Below are positions 28,050 to 36,004 of a stretch of DNA of 37,595 nt, piece by piece. The notes under the pieces are model-generated. The model ran no database searches and was not told the origin of the DNA. It worked only from the letters and a program-made list of their open reading frames with translations. Position numbers and translations under genes: made by a program. The first letter of the stretch is position 1, and each line of letters begins with the position of its first letter. The DNA comes from Lachnospiraceae bacterium (GTDB taxonomy: Bacteria > Bacillota > Clostridia > Lachnospirales > Lachnospiraceae), in NCBI GenBank assembly GCA_009911195.1, contig QXWV01000140.1, positions 1 to 37,595 of the forward strand, written 5' to 3'.

Positions 28050-28226
28050 TTTCCAGGCAATGATGGCTGGAAAGGAATATTAGTATGGAATCACATATAT
28101 AGTAAGTCCGAAAGGCATGTATGTGTGGGCTCATAAAATGGAAACTGCGTCCGGTAAGTAAGACCAAGAGGCATAGCTGGATGTACCCATGGGGATTTGG
28201 AAAGAATCTTTCTATAGGAAAACCCC
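28050..28226 (+). other. Structured rpoA-rplQ spacer
   Basis: The 230-nt gap contains TTTCCAG/CTGGAAA (28050-28073) and a nested hairpin GAAAG-AAT-CTTTC (28200-28212) flanked by GGGG (28191-28194) and CCCC (28223-28226), ending 10 nt before the rplQ Shine-Dalgarno. No promoter or gene is evident. Confidence 0.4.
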
Positions 28227-28250
28227 GAATAAAAGAAAGGAGCCGTAAAA

Positions 28251-28856
28251 ATGGCAGGATACAGAAAACTGGGCAGAACATCTTCCCAGAGAAAAGCATT
28301 ACTTAGAAACCAGGTGACCAATCTTTTGTATCATGGAAAGATTGTTACTACCGAAGCGAAAGCAAAAGAAGTACAGCGAATAGCTGAAAAGCTTATTACG
28401 CTGGCAATAAAGGAAAGGGACAATTACGAAACAGTCAAGATTACTGCAAAGGTTGCACGTAAGGATAAAGACGGCAAAAGGGTAAAACAGATTATTGACA
28501 AGGATACAAAGAAAGTCCTTTCCGAAACACACCGCGATAAAGACGGCAAGATTTTAAAGATTGAAAATGGTAAAACAGTGACCGTATATGATGAAGTAGA
28601 AAAGGAAATCAGGAAAGATTTTCCTTCCAGGCTCGTAGCCAGAAGGCAGATGCTCAGGATTCTCTATCCTGTGACTGAAGTTCCTACAAAGAATGCAGGA
28701 AAGAAAAGGGGAACAAAAAAGATTGACTTACCTGCAAAGCTTTTCGATGAATACGGGCCGAAATATGCAACCCGCAAGGGCGGTTATACAAGGATTGTAA
28801 AGATTGGGCAGCGTAAAGGTGATGCTGCCATGGAAGTTCTGCTTGAGTTAGTATAA
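28251..28856 (+). CDS. rplQ: 50S ribosomal protein L17 with a large insertion
   Basis: The N-terminus MAGYRKLGRTSSQRKALLRN and the C-terminus ATRKGGYTRIVKIGQRKGDA are classical L17. The protein has 201 residues against about 120 in Bacillus. About 70 extra residues (roughly 55-125) lie before LVARRQ, the equivalent of LHARRQ in Bacillus. The insert has two DKDGK segments (72-76 and 96-100) spaced like a small beta repeat. L17 sits near the tunnel exit. AAAGGAG (28238-28244) precedes the ATG by 6 nt. A strong terminator follows. Confidence 0.95.
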   Translation: MAGYRKLGRTSSQRKALLRNQVTNLLYHGKIVTTEAKAKEVQRIAEKLITLAIKERDNYETVKITAKVARKDKDGKRVKQIIDKDTKKVLSETHRDKDGKILKIENGKTVTVYDEVEKEIRKDFPSRLVARRQMLRILYPVTEVPTKNAGKKRGTKKIDLPAKLFDEYGPKYATRKGGYTRIVKIGQRKGDAAMEVLLELV

Positions 28857-28887
28857 AAAGCGGATTTGGCAGGGAAATGAAATGACG

Positions 28888-28933
28888 AAAAACAGTTTCT
28901 GTTGGCTTAGATACCAACGGAAGCTGTTTTTTT
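28888..28933. terminator. Bidirectional terminator ending the ribosomal cluster
   Basis: An 18-bp stem (28888-28905 with 28914-28931, including G-U pairs) has an 8-nt loop and seven Ts (28927-28933) on the plus strand. The five As at 28888-28892 give a T run on the minus strand, so it can also end the XRE transcript coming from the right. Confidence 0.92.
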
Positions 28934-28959
28934 GCATTGGGGCGCGAATGGAATTTGAT

Positions 28960-29184
28960 TTACTTTTTGGGAAAGGGATTTTTCACATTGGAAAGGCCGC
29001 ATAAATAGTTCATATCCACATTGTAGTACTTAGCCAGGCGCATGAGATGGTGGAGCGGCATTTCATTAGCTCCACGTTCATATCTCGCATACATGGTTTG
29101 GGATGTGCCCAGATAGTCTGCAATTTGCTGCTGTGTTTTATCGTTATCTTCCCTTAAATTTTTAATCCGTGTCCTGTAATTCAT
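28960..29184 (-). CDS. XRE-family transcriptional regulator
   Basis: A 74-residue protein, MNYRTRIKNLREDNDKTQQQ, with a Cro/C1 helix-turn-helix covering nearly its whole length (TQQQIADYLGTSQTMYARYE contains the recognition helix) and no second domain. A longer frame to 29268 would start inside the operator region; the ATG at 29184 has GAGG about 7 nt upstream. It is divergent from the small exported protein gene. Two matching palindromes lie between them and are its probable binding sites. Confidence 0.93.
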   Translation of the reverse strand: MNYRTRIKNLREDNDKTQQQIADYLGTSQTMYARYERGANEMPLHHLMRLAKYYNVDMNYLCGLSNVKNPFPKK

Positions 29185-29244
29185 AGGGTATCCTCTTACA
29201 TAGCGGAAAGTATTTGAAATGAAATAGCAATAAAAGTTTATCAT

Positions 29245-29260
29245 AGTAAAAATGTTTACT
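29245..29260. promoter_or_regulatory. Palindromic operator 1
   Basis: AGTAAA-AATG-TTTACT, a perfect 6-4-6 palindrome immediately upstream of the -35 of the plus-strand promoter. Same half-sites as operator 2; centres are 25 bp apart. Confidence 0.75.
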
Positions 29261-29261
29261 A

Positions 29262-29290
29262 TTGACATTAGTAAATATCTTTACTAAAAT
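29262..29290 (+). promoter_or_regulatory. Promoter of the small exported protein gene
   Basis: TTGACA (29262-29267) and TAAAAT (29285-29290), 17 apart. The spacer is occupied by operator 2, so a bound repressor would block RNA polymerase. Confidence 0.85.
29270..29285. promoter_or_regulatory. Palindromic operator 2
   Basis: AGTAAA-TATC-TTTACT, a perfect 6-4-6 palindrome lying between the -35 and -10 of the plus-strand promoter and touching the first base of the -10. The half-sites are identical to operator 1, pointing to a dimeric HTH protein such as the adjacent XRE product. Confidence 0.78.
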
Positions 29291-29325
29291 ACTCATATAC
29301 TATGAGCATAAAGGACGAAAAGTTT

Positions 29326-29550
29326 ATGGGAAGAAGGATGCGAGGGATATTTTTTATGATTTTGTGTGCCATAATGTCATGCAGTGGCAACTGGAATCGG
29401 GAAGTAACGGGGAAAAATGGTAATTTTTACCTTTATATAGATGAAGGAAAATCAATGGAAATAAGCTATATCAGCTATAGCGTAGTTACCAGGGGAAACG
29501 AAGGGGAGGGAAAAAAGGAGATAACGATTGTGAGGGTAATGAGGAAGTAG
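29326..29550 (+). CDS. Small exported protein of unknown function
   Basis: A 74-residue product starting MGRRMRGIFFMILCAIMSCS: a basic N-terminus, a hydrophobic stretch and a cysteine at residue 19 in IMSC, which could be a weak lipobox. The remainder is a small polar domain with alternating beta-type residues (FYLYIDEG, MEISYISYSVV, EITIVRVMRK). AAAGGA (29310-29315) is 10 nt before the ATG; an ATG at 29302 would leave almost no leader after the predicted start near 29297. I recognise no family. The divergent XRE gene and two operators suggest tight control. Confidence 0.65.
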   Translation: MGRRMRGIFFMILCAIMSCSGNWNREVTGKNGNFYLYIDEGKSMEISYISYSVVTRGNEGEGKKEITIVRVMRK

Positions 29551-29556
29551 GGAAAG

Positions 29557-29585
29557 TTGACGTGGAATGTATTCTATGGTTTAAT
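29557..29585 (+). promoter_or_regulatory. Promoter of the TIM-barrel-like gene
   Basis: TTGACG (29557-29562) and TTTAAT (29580-29585) are 17 apart, with TGG just before the -10 (extended -10). Confidence 0.6.
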
Positions 29586-29664
29586 AAAGGCAATAATGAA
29601 TACAATCAGTAATACCATGAATTTAAGAATTGAAGATGTTTGAAGGTTAGGGAAAGGCATGGAT

Positions 29665-30603
29665 ATGAGTATGGATAAAGTAAAAAGAATGTTGGATTGT
29701 ACGGCCTCGGATTTGGCCGGCTTCACAAAGGAGGATTATCTAAAATCTATTGCAGGGAGCGAAGGGCGGGTGCTGGCCTGTGAGTGCATAGGACTTACTA
29801 TGCCTATCTTGGCAGATGTGACCAATGCTGAGTTTGCGGCGGCCATGGGGGCGGATATCCTGCTTTTAAATATGTTTGATGTAAATAAGCCAGAAATACA
29901 GGCTCTTCCTGAAGTTGCCCCTAAAGAGGCGGTAAAAGAAATAAAACGTCTGACTGGGCGGATGATAGGAATCAATCTGGAGCCGGTGGAAGAAGAGATG
30001 GCTGCAGGAAATGAGAAAACCCTGTGGGCAATGTCCGAAGGAAGAAAAGCGACAGTGGCCAATGCGCAGATGGCTGTAGACATGGGAGTGGATATGATAT
30101 TGCTGACAGGGAATCCGGGGAATGGCGTAAGCAATAAGGCGATTACGGATTCGTTAAAAGCTATATCCGGGGCGGCAAAGGAGAAGTTGATTCTGGCCGC
30201 TGGCAAGATGCATGCTTCCGGAGTTGTAGGGGAGGGCGGGGAGAATATCATTACGAAAAAGGATATAGAAGAATTTATAGATGCGGGAGCGGATATCATA
30301 CTGCTTCCGGCACCGGGTACAGTGCCGGGCATTACTATGGAATATGTGAGGGAGCTAATCGCCTATGCACATAGCCGGGGTGTCCTGACCATTACAGCTA
30401 TAGGCACATCCCAGGAAGGGGCGGATGTAGATACGATAAAGCGCATTGCCCTTATGTGTAAAATGGCGGGTACAGATATCCACCATATAGGCGATACCGG
30501 ATATCCGGGCATGGCTCTTCCAGAGAATATTATGGCCTACTCCATTGCGGTCAGGGGCGTGCGGCATACTTACCACAGGATGGCAGTATCCATCAACAGA
30601 TAG
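29665..30603 (+). CDS. TIM-barrel-like protein of unknown function (DUF7916-like)
   Basis: A 312-residue soluble protein with a repeating beta-strand/helix pattern of an (alpha/beta)8 barrel: ADILLLNMFDV, GRMIGINLEPVEEE, VDMILLTGNPGNGV, LILAAGKMHASGV, ADIILLPAPGTVPGI, VLTITAIGTSQEGADVDTIK, and a final DIHHIGDTGYPGM. From memory, similar proteins carry a DUF7916 label or a misleading haloacid-dehalogenase name. The Gly-rich loops GNPGNG and PAPGTVPG suggest phosphate binding. No reaction can be assigned. GGGAAAGG (29650-29657) favours the ATG at 29665 over 29659, which is one base away from it. Confidence 0.72.
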   Translation: MSMDKVKRMLDCTASDLAGFTKEDYLKSIAGSEGRVLACECIGLTMPILADVTNAEFAAAMGADILLLNMFDVNKPEIQALPEVAPKEAVKEIKRLTGRMIGINLEPVEEEMAAGNEKTLWAMSEGRKATVANAQMAVDMGVDMILLTGNPGNGVSNKAITDSLKAISGAAKEKLILAAGKMHASGVVGEGGENIITKKDIEEFIDAGADIILLPAPGTVPGITMEYVRELIAYAHSRGVLTITAIGTSQEGADVDTIKRIALMCKMAGTDIHHIGDTGYPGMALPENIMAYSIAVRGVRHTYHRMAVSINR

Positions 30604-30604
30604 G

Positions 30605-31603
30605 CTATTCAATCGTTTTCTGGAAGTGCTGGTAGTCTTTACAGGAGTTCCAGTTGCCGCCCCAGATAAACCCGCGTTCCGTAAATAGCTTATAGCATAA
30701 GTCATTTTCATCTATTTTATAAGCAAAATCTTTTGAACGGTCCGCATATGTTTCGCTTCCACGAGGGGAAATGTATGTGGGTCCATCCGTTTTAAAGACA
30801 ACATAAGGGTTAAAAAAGGGATTGATATCAATTGCCAGGCCATAAGCATGTTTGGAAAGGCTTGTTGTGCCATCTACCACCCGATAGTTGAAGCAGGAGG
30901 TATTATTATCCTGCATGGAAAGGGTATCATCGCCATTATACTCATCGATAAGGCGAATTTGCTCGATTTGATATTCATTCCGGTATAATTCATAAAAAAT
31001 TTCCACTAAATCTTGTGCAATGGCTCTATTGCAGATGAGTTCACCAGTACGCTCTACCCCCCGGAGATTGTAATGGAGAACGCTCATATAGCAAAGTTCA
31101 TCATAATCTACCTGAATATCTTCAGAAGAAGCTGCCACATTTAGCGCCTCAATAGAAAGGCTGTCTTTTTTATCTTCCGTGACGGGATAGGAAATCCCGG
31201 TAATTCTGGCTATTAGCTCATCGGAGAGCGGTTCGTAATAAAAGCCGTTTTGATATACAATTCTTTCAGGGTTTTCGTTCATGGAATAATCCTCACTTTC
31301 CTGCTGATTTTGGGTATCCGGAGATGAAGGCGTTTCTGTTTCCGATTCCGGGGAGTCCATGCTGCTCTTGTCTCCGTTAGAGGGGGAACTATCCGCCGAT
31401 TCATGGATGGTCGGTGTTTCATCCTCTATTATAGTATCCGTCTGGGTTTGTTCTGGTTCCTTATCGGGATAGGCGAGCTCCGGATTTTTTTCCGCGTATT
31501 CCAGCAAAGTATCCGAGCCGGAAAAAATATGGGAAAGCACGGAACACAGGAGGATGATAATGGCGATGAGAAGAAGCGGTTTCCATAATTTATCCTTATT
31601 CAT
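30605..31603 (-). CDS. Membrane-anchored M15-family peptidase, VanY-like
   Basis: A 332-residue protein: cytoplasmic MNKDKLWKP, one membrane segment (9-26), a long Ser/Glu/Pro/Asp-rich linker (about 45-110), then an M15 catalytic domain. Zinc ligands are His252 and Asp259 in SKHAYGLAIDINP and His326 in KDYQHFQ near the C-terminus; GFIWGGNWNS matches the D-alanyl-D-alanine carboxypeptidase / endopeptidase group. It should trim or cleave peptidoglycan stem peptides outside the membrane. It is convergent with the TIM-barrel gene, the stops being 1 nt apart. No van genes are nearby, so resistance is not implied. Confidence 0.9.
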   Translation of the reverse strand: MNKDKLWKPLLLIAIIILLCSVLSHIFSGSDTLLEYAEKNPELAYPDKEPEQTQTDTIIEDETPTIHESADSSPSNGDKSSMDSPESETETPSSPDTQNQQESEDYSMNENPERIVYQNGFYYEPLSDELIARITGISYPVTEDKKDSLSIEALNVAASSEDIQVDYDELCYMSVLHYNLRGVERTGELICNRAIAQDLVEIFYELYRNEYQIEQIRLIDEYNGDDTLSMQDNNTSCFNYRVVDGTTSLSKHAYGLAIDINPFFNPYVVFKTDGPTYISPRGSETYADRSKDFAYKIDENDLCYKLFTERGFIWGGNWNSCKDYQHFQKTIE

Positions 31604-31700
31604 AATAAAAATCCTCTTTCCAATGTTTTAGGGTCTGTTAAAAAGTAATTTTCGGCAATCTGATGAATGTGGATATAAACAGGATTGCTGCATGTTTTTC

Positions 31701-31706
31701 ATTTTA
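31701..31706 (-). promoter_or_regulatory. Extended -10 promoter of the M15 peptidase gene
   Basis: On the minus strand TAAAAT is preceded by TGT, an extended -10. The -35 is poor. It lies about 100 nt upstream of the start codon. Confidence 0.4.
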
Positions 31707-31846
31707 ACATATAGAAGGGAAGTTTGGCTATATTTTTAATTAGGTTTTAACTACCGAAAGGCATGCTGGGCAGCACGGTATCCGGCTTTAAGGCTGCTGA
31801 AATAAAGTTTAAGGCCAGGCGTTTCCATAAAACCATGCGTTTCCTC

Positions 31847-31875
31847 TTGTAATCCCCGTTTTTTTTTAGTACAAT
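31847..31875 (+). promoter_or_regulatory. Promoter of the ecfA1 operon
   Basis: TTGTAA (31847-31852) and TACAAT (31870-31875) are 17 apart. Predicted start near 31882, 40 nt upstream of ecfA1. Confidence 0.65.
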
Positions 31876-31921
31876 AAGAATCGCAGCAAATTGTAAACTT
31901 TTTTTTAAGACAGGATAACAA

Positions 31922-32830
31922 ATGGGAATCATTGAAACGAAGAAACTTATTTTTGAATATATCAGGCGGGATGAAGAAGGAAATGTGGAAGGGATTACCC
32001 GTGCGGTGGATGAGGTAGACCTGGATATAAAGCAGGGGGATTTTGTAGCTATCCTGGGGCATAATGGCTCTGGGAAATCTACGCTTGCTAAGCATTTGAA
32101 CGCAATTCTTTACCCTACAGAAGGAACGGTCTGGGTAGATGGCAAAGATACGGCCAAGGATGAATACCTGTGGGATATCCGCCAGAATGCGGGAATGGTT
32201 TTCCAGAACCCGGATAATCAGATTATCGGCCAGGTAGTGGAAGAGGATGTAGGTTTTGGGCCTGAAAATATGGGCATCCCTACCAAAGAAATCTGGGAAC
32301 GGGTGGAGGAGAGCCTAAAGGCGGTTGGCATGTACCAGTATAGGAAGCATTCCCCAAATAAACTGTCCGGTGGGCAGAAGCAGAGGGTATCTATCGCCGG
32401 TGTGATAGCGATGCACCCGAAATGCATTATTTTAGATGAGCCGACAGCTATGCTGGACCCTAACGGACGTAAAGAGGTAATCCGTGCGGTACGGGCACTG
32501 AACCAGGTGGAAGGCATTACGGTGATTCTGATTACCCATTATATGGAAGAGATTATTCATGCGGATAGGGCGATTGTCATGGACCAAGGCCATATTGCTA
32601 TGCAGGGAAGCCCCAGGGAAATTTTTTCCCAGGTGGAAAGGCTTAAGGAATTGCGTCTGGATGTGCCGCAGGTGACTTTATTGTCCTATGAACTGAAAAA
32701 GAGCGGAGTGGCGCTGCCGGAGGGAATACTGACGAATGAAGAGCTGATTGCAGCTTTGAGGCGCAATTGTAATAAGATTGCGCCGTTAAGGCGAAGCTTG
32801 CAGCGATTATTGGCCTCAGGATTTTTATAG
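31922..32830 (+). CDS. ecfA1: ECF transporter ATPase EcfA1
   Basis: A 302-residue ABC ATPase of the energy-coupling-factor module that powers vitamin and metal S-components. Walker A GHNGSGKS (46-53), Q-loop FQNPDNQ (94-100), signature LSGGQ (148-152), Walker B CIILDE (168-173). The last ~22 residues (after ELIAALR) are an extra basic tail, and the DNA encoding it contains a perfect GGCGCAAT/ATTGCGCC hairpin (32760-32784). The ribosome binding site is weak (AGGA). First of a four-gene run ending in truA. Confidence 0.95.
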   Translation: MGIIETKKLIFEYIRRDEEGNVEGITRAVDEVDLDIKQGDFVAILGHNGSGKSTLAKHLNAILYPTEGTVWVDGKDTAKDEYLWDIRQNAGMVFQNPDNQIIGQVVEEDVGFGPENMGIPTKEIWERVEESLKAVGMYQYRKHSPNKLSGGQKQRVSIAGVIAMHPKCIILDEPTAMLDPNGRKEVIRAVRALNQVEGITVILITHYMEEIIHADRAIVMDQGHIAMQGSPREIFSQVERLKELRLDVPQVTLLSYELKKSGVALPEGILTNEELIAALRRNCNKIAPLRRSLQRLLASGFL

Positions 32831-32856
32831 ATTGAGAGAAAGGCACGGTTATTAAA

Positions 32857-33711
32857 ATGGCAATTATTTTGAATCATGTGAGCCATATATATGAAGAGGG
32901 GACAGCCATGGAAGTGGCAGCATTAAAGGATGTGAGCCTAAACATTCCGGACGGGCAGTTTATCGGCCTAATTGGGCACACCGGTTCGGGGAAATCCACG
33001 TTAGTGCAACATTTGAATGGTCTTATGAAGCCTACTTCAGGGAATATATATTACAACGGGGCAGATATTCATGAGGAAGGATATAACAAGAAGGAACTCC
33101 GCAGTAAGGTTGGGCTTGTTTTCCAGTATCCGGAACATCAGCTCTTTGAAATTGACGTTTTTTCGGATGTATGTTTTGGACCGAAGAATATGGGTTTGGA
33201 TGAAAAAGAGGTACAGCTTAGGGCATATGCGGCCTTGAAGCAGGTAGGGCTGGAAGACGATTATTTTTATCAATCCCCCTTTGATTTGTCCGGCGGGCAA
33301 AAGAGGAGGGTGGCCATTGCAGGGGTGCTGGCGATGAAGCCGGAGGTACTTATCCTGGATGAACCGACAGCGGGATTGGACCCGAAGGGGAGGGATGAGA
33401 TACTGGACCAGATTGCAGAATTAAGGAAAGCGACAGGGATTACAGTGATTCTTGTTTCCCATAGTATGGACGATGTGGCCAAATATGTAGACCGCATTGT
33501 GGTTATGAACCAGGGAAGTGTGATGTATGACGATGAACCCAAAAATGTATTCCGCTATTATAAGGAACTGGAAGCGGTAGGGCTGGCAGCACCCCAGGTA
33601 ACTTATATTATGCAGGCTTTGAAAGGGAAAGGGGTTCCGGTGAATACGGATGTCATAACAATAGAAGAAGCCAAAAATGAAATTCTGAAAGCGTTGAGGA
33701 TGGATAATTAA
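32857..33711 (+). CDS. ecfA2: ECF transporter ATPase EcfA2
   Basis: A 284-residue second ATPase that pairs with EcfA1. Walker A GHTGSGKS (40-47), Q-loop FQYPEHQ (89-95), signature LSGGQ, Walker B VLILDEPTAGLDP. YPEHQLF after the Q-loop is typical of EcfA2. It follows ecfA1 by 26 nt. Confidence 0.96.
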   Translation: MAIILNHVSHIYEEGTAMEVAALKDVSLNIPDGQFIGLIGHTGSGKSTLVQHLNGLMKPTSGNIYYNGADIHEEGYNKKELRSKVGLVFQYPEHQLFEIDVFSDVCFGPKNMGLDEKEVQLRAYAALKQVGLEDDYFYQSPFDLSGGQKRRVAIAGVLAMKPEVLILDEPTAGLDPKGRDEILDQIAELRKATGITVILVSHSMDDVAKYVDRIVVMNQGSVMYDDEPKNVFRYYKELEAVGLAAPQVTYIMQALKGKGVPVNTDVITIEEAKNEILKALRMDN

Positions 33712-33728
33712 AAAATTAAGGAGATAAA

Positions 33729-34535
33729 ATGCTTAGAGATATTACATTAGGACAATATTATCAGACAGAATCCGTTATCCATAAGCTGGACCCCAGGGTA
33801 AAGCTGGTGGCTACGATAGTCTTTATTATTTCTCTTTTTTTAGTAAATAACTTTATTGGATATATCATCGCCGCTGCATTTTTGGCTTGTATGGTGAAGC
33901 TTTCTAAAGTACCGTTCCGTTTCATGGTAAAAGGGATGAAGTCCATAGTCTTTCTTTTGATGATAGCAGTAGTCTTTAACCTCTTCCTGACGCCGGGCGA
34001 GCCGCTGTTCTCCGTTTGGAAGCTTACGGTTACGAAAGAAGGGTTGAGGCTGGCTGTAATGATGGCAATAAGGCTTGTATTTTTGATTATAGGTTCTTCC
34101 CTTATGACACTGACAACAACGCCGAACAATCTGACGGACGGTATGGAAAAAATTCTCTCTCCCCTTAAAAAATTGCATGTGCCAGTGCATGAAATATCAA
34201 TGATGATGTCCATTGCCTTGCGGTTTATCCCGATTCTGTTGGAGGAAACGGATAAGATTATGAAAGCCCAGATAGCCAGGGGGGCTGATTTTGAAAGTGG
34301 GAATCTGATAAAAAAGGCAAAGAGCCTTGTTCCACTTTTGGTACCGCTATTCATATCCGCATTCCGGCGGGCCAATGACCTTGCGATGGCCATGGAAGCC
34401 AGATGCTATAGGGGAGGGGAACATAGGACGAAAATGAAGCCGCTTGTATATCAGAAAAGAGATAGGGCTGCTTATGTGATTTTGTTTATTTATGTGGCGA
34501 TTTGCATATATTTTGGGAGAATTTTTACGATATGA
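33729..34535 (+). CDS. ecfT: ECF transporter transmembrane protein EcfT
   Basis: A 268-residue membrane protein with five to six hydrophobic segments (for example TIVFIISLFLVNNFIGYIIA). The coupling helices that touch the ATPases are visible in AQIARGADF and AMEARCYRGG, each with the ARG/ARC-type motif of EcfT. It docks exchangeable substrate-binding S-components encoded elsewhere. The stop overlaps the truA start by 4 nt (ATGA). Confidence 0.95.
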   Translation: MLRDITLGQYYQTESVIHKLDPRVKLVATIVFIISLFLVNNFIGYIIAAAFLACMVKLSKVPFRFMVKGMKSIVFLLMIAVVFNLFLTPGEPLFSVWKLTVTKEGLRLAVMMAIRLVFLIIGSSLMTLTTTPNNLTDGMEKILSPLKKLHVPVHEISMMMSIALRFIPILLEETDKIMKAQIARGADFESGNLIKKAKSLVPLLVPLFISAFRRANDLAMAMEARCYRGGEHRTKMKPLVYQKRDRAAYVILFIYVAICIYFGRIFTI

Positions 34536-35269
34536 AAAGAATCATGCTGACGGTAGCATATGACGGTACAGGATATAGCGGTTTCCAGGCACAGGACAAT
34601 GCCCCTACTATAGAAGGGGAGCTGAACCGGCATCTAGGGGAACTGCTGGAAGAGGAAATTAAAGTAATAGGGGGAAGCAGAACAGACGCGGGGGTACATG
34701 CCCTTTGTAATGTAGCTGTGTTTGATACGGGGGCGAGGATGCCTGGAACGAAGATATCTTATGCTTTAAACCAAAGGCTGCCGGAGGATATCCGGGTACG
34801 GAAATCCCAGGAAGTGGCGGCGGATTTTCATCCCAGGCATTGTGAAAGCAGGAAAACATATGAATATAGGATTTTAAACGCAGAATTCCCCGTTCCTACC
34901 AAACGGCTTTATGAATATTTTACATATGTTCCATTGAACGCGGACAGGATGAAGGAAGCAGCGGCCTACCTGGTGGGCGAGCACGATTTTAAAAGCTTTT
35001 GCAGCGCAGGTAGCCAGGCGGAAAGTACGGTAAGGACGATTTACAGCATTGAGGTGCTGAGGGAAGGGGAAGAAATCATTATCCGCGTGTCGGGAAATGG
35101 TTTTTTGTATAATATGGTGCGCATCATTGCGGGAACTCTTATGGAAGCAGGGAAAGGGCTGTGGGAGCCTGAGCATATGATGGAAATTTTAGCGGCAAAG
35201 AACAGAAGCGCAGCAGGGCCTACCGCCCCGGCGTGTGGGCTGATGCTGACCAATTACTTATTCCTTTAA
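34532..35269 (+). CDS. truA: tRNA pseudouridine(38-40) synthase
   Basis: A 245-residue enzyme that makes pseudouridine at positions 38-40 of tRNA anticodon arms. The catalytic Asp is residue 52 in GGSRTDAGVHA. YDGTGYSGFQAQ at the N-terminus and FLYNMVRIIAGTL later are family-typical. The ATG at 34532 overlaps the ecfT stop; a longer frame to 34502 lies within ecfT. Position ecfT-truA-rplM is the standard Firmicutes order. Confidence 0.97.
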   Translation: MKRIMLTVAYDGTGYSGFQAQDNAPTIEGELNRHLGELLEEEIKVIGGSRTDAGVHALCNVAVFDTGARMPGTKISYALNQRLPEDIRVRKSQEVAADFHPRHCESRKTYEYRILNAEFPVPTKRLYEYFTYVPLNADRMKEAAAYLVGEHDFKSFCSAGSQAESTVRTIYSIEVLREGEEIIIRVSGNGFLYNMVRIIAGTLMEAGKGLWEPEHMMEILAAKNRSAAGPTAPACGLMLTNYLFL

Positions 35270-35286
35270 TAATTTCAAAAATATTA

Positions 35287-35315
35287 TTGACACACGTGGA
35301 AGCGTATAATATAAT
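35287..35315 (+). promoter_or_regulatory. Promoter of rplM-rpsI
   Basis: TTGACA (35287-35292) and TATAAT (35310-35315), both consensus, 17 apart, with an AT-rich stretch upstream. Predicted start near 35322. Confidence 0.9.
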
Positions 35316-35321
35316 ATCAAA

Positions 35322-35547
35322 GTATGACAATGTTTCGTAATGCAATGCCAAAGCCCCGGCAAAGCATTATAAATATAGGGGTAGGGGAACGTTGGGATGG
35401 ATACCATGTTTTTCTGCCGATGCTGTCTAAATGAAGCCTTACGGTGTAGCCGGACATCTGCACCATGGCGGTGTTTCGACGGAATGAGAAAACGGTAATA
35501 CCCGGCAGGAAGAACCGGGGAAATTGATTGAAGCAGGAGGTAACGTA
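35322..35547 (+). promoter_or_regulatory. Structured rplM leader, candidate L13 element
   Basis: The ~226-nt leader has TAATGC/GCATTA (35338-35369) enclosing TGCC/GGCA (35346-35361), a GGTGTA/TGCACC stem around 35443-35464, and CCCGG/CCGGG (35501-35519) about 15 nt before AGGAGG. L13 leaders are known upstream of rplM in Firmicutes and are thought to be autogenous control sites. Whether this belongs to that family was not tested. Confidence 0.55.
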
Positions 35548-35976
35548 ATGAAAACTTTTATGGCTAGTCCAGCTACTATCGAAAGAAAATGGTATGTAGT
35601 TGATGCTACTAATATGACACTCGGACGTTTGGCATCGGAAGTTGCTAAAGTTTTAAGAGGGAAAAATAAGCCGATTTTTACTCCCCACATGGATACCGGC
35701 GACTATGTAATAATTGTAAATGCTGCAAAGGTGAAAGTGACAGGCAAAAAGCTGGACCAGAAGATTTATTACCGTCATTCTGGATATGTAGGCGGTATGA
35801 AAGAGACAACCTTGAGGGAAATGATGGCAAAAAAACCGGAGAGAGTGATAGAGCTCGCTGTGAAAGGGATGCTTCCGAAAGGACCTTTAGGAAGGCAGAT
35901 GTACAGGAAACTCCATGTATACGCAGGGCCGGAACATGAGCAGGCAGCTCAGAAGCCTGAAGTATTAACATTTTAA
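35548..35976 (+). CDS. rplM: 50S ribosomal protein L13
   Basis: A 142-residue protein, [20 protein letters not shown], with [37 protein letters not shown] and [20 protein letters not shown]. It is one of the first proteins to assemble on 23S rRNA. AGGAGG is 7 nt before the ATG at 35548; an in-frame start 8 codons upstream would include that site in the gene. Confidence 0.98.
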   Translation: MKTFMASPATIERKWYVVDATNMTLGRLASEVAKVLRGKNKPIFTPHMDTGDYVIIVNAAKVKVTGKKLDQKIYYRHSGYVGGMKETTLREMMAKKPERVIELAVKGMLPKGPLGRQMYRKLHVYAGPEHEQAAQKPEVLTF

Positions 35977-36004
35977 TTAAGAGGGACGGAAAGGAGAAAT
36001 TAAA

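Larger units (their letters stand above)
31604..31921. other. Divergent intergenic region
   Basis: 318 bases between the M15 peptidase (minus) and ecfA1 (plus). It holds the two divergent promoters listed separately and no convincing gene. I see no riboswitch fold; the plus strand has T-rich runs at 31859-31867 and 31910-31916 without a stem. Confidence 0.5.

Noticed and set aside
30605-31603. M15 peptidase as a vancomycin-resistance VanY
   Set aside because: No vanA/H/X-type genes or regulators are nearby; ordinary peptidoglycan trimming fits better.
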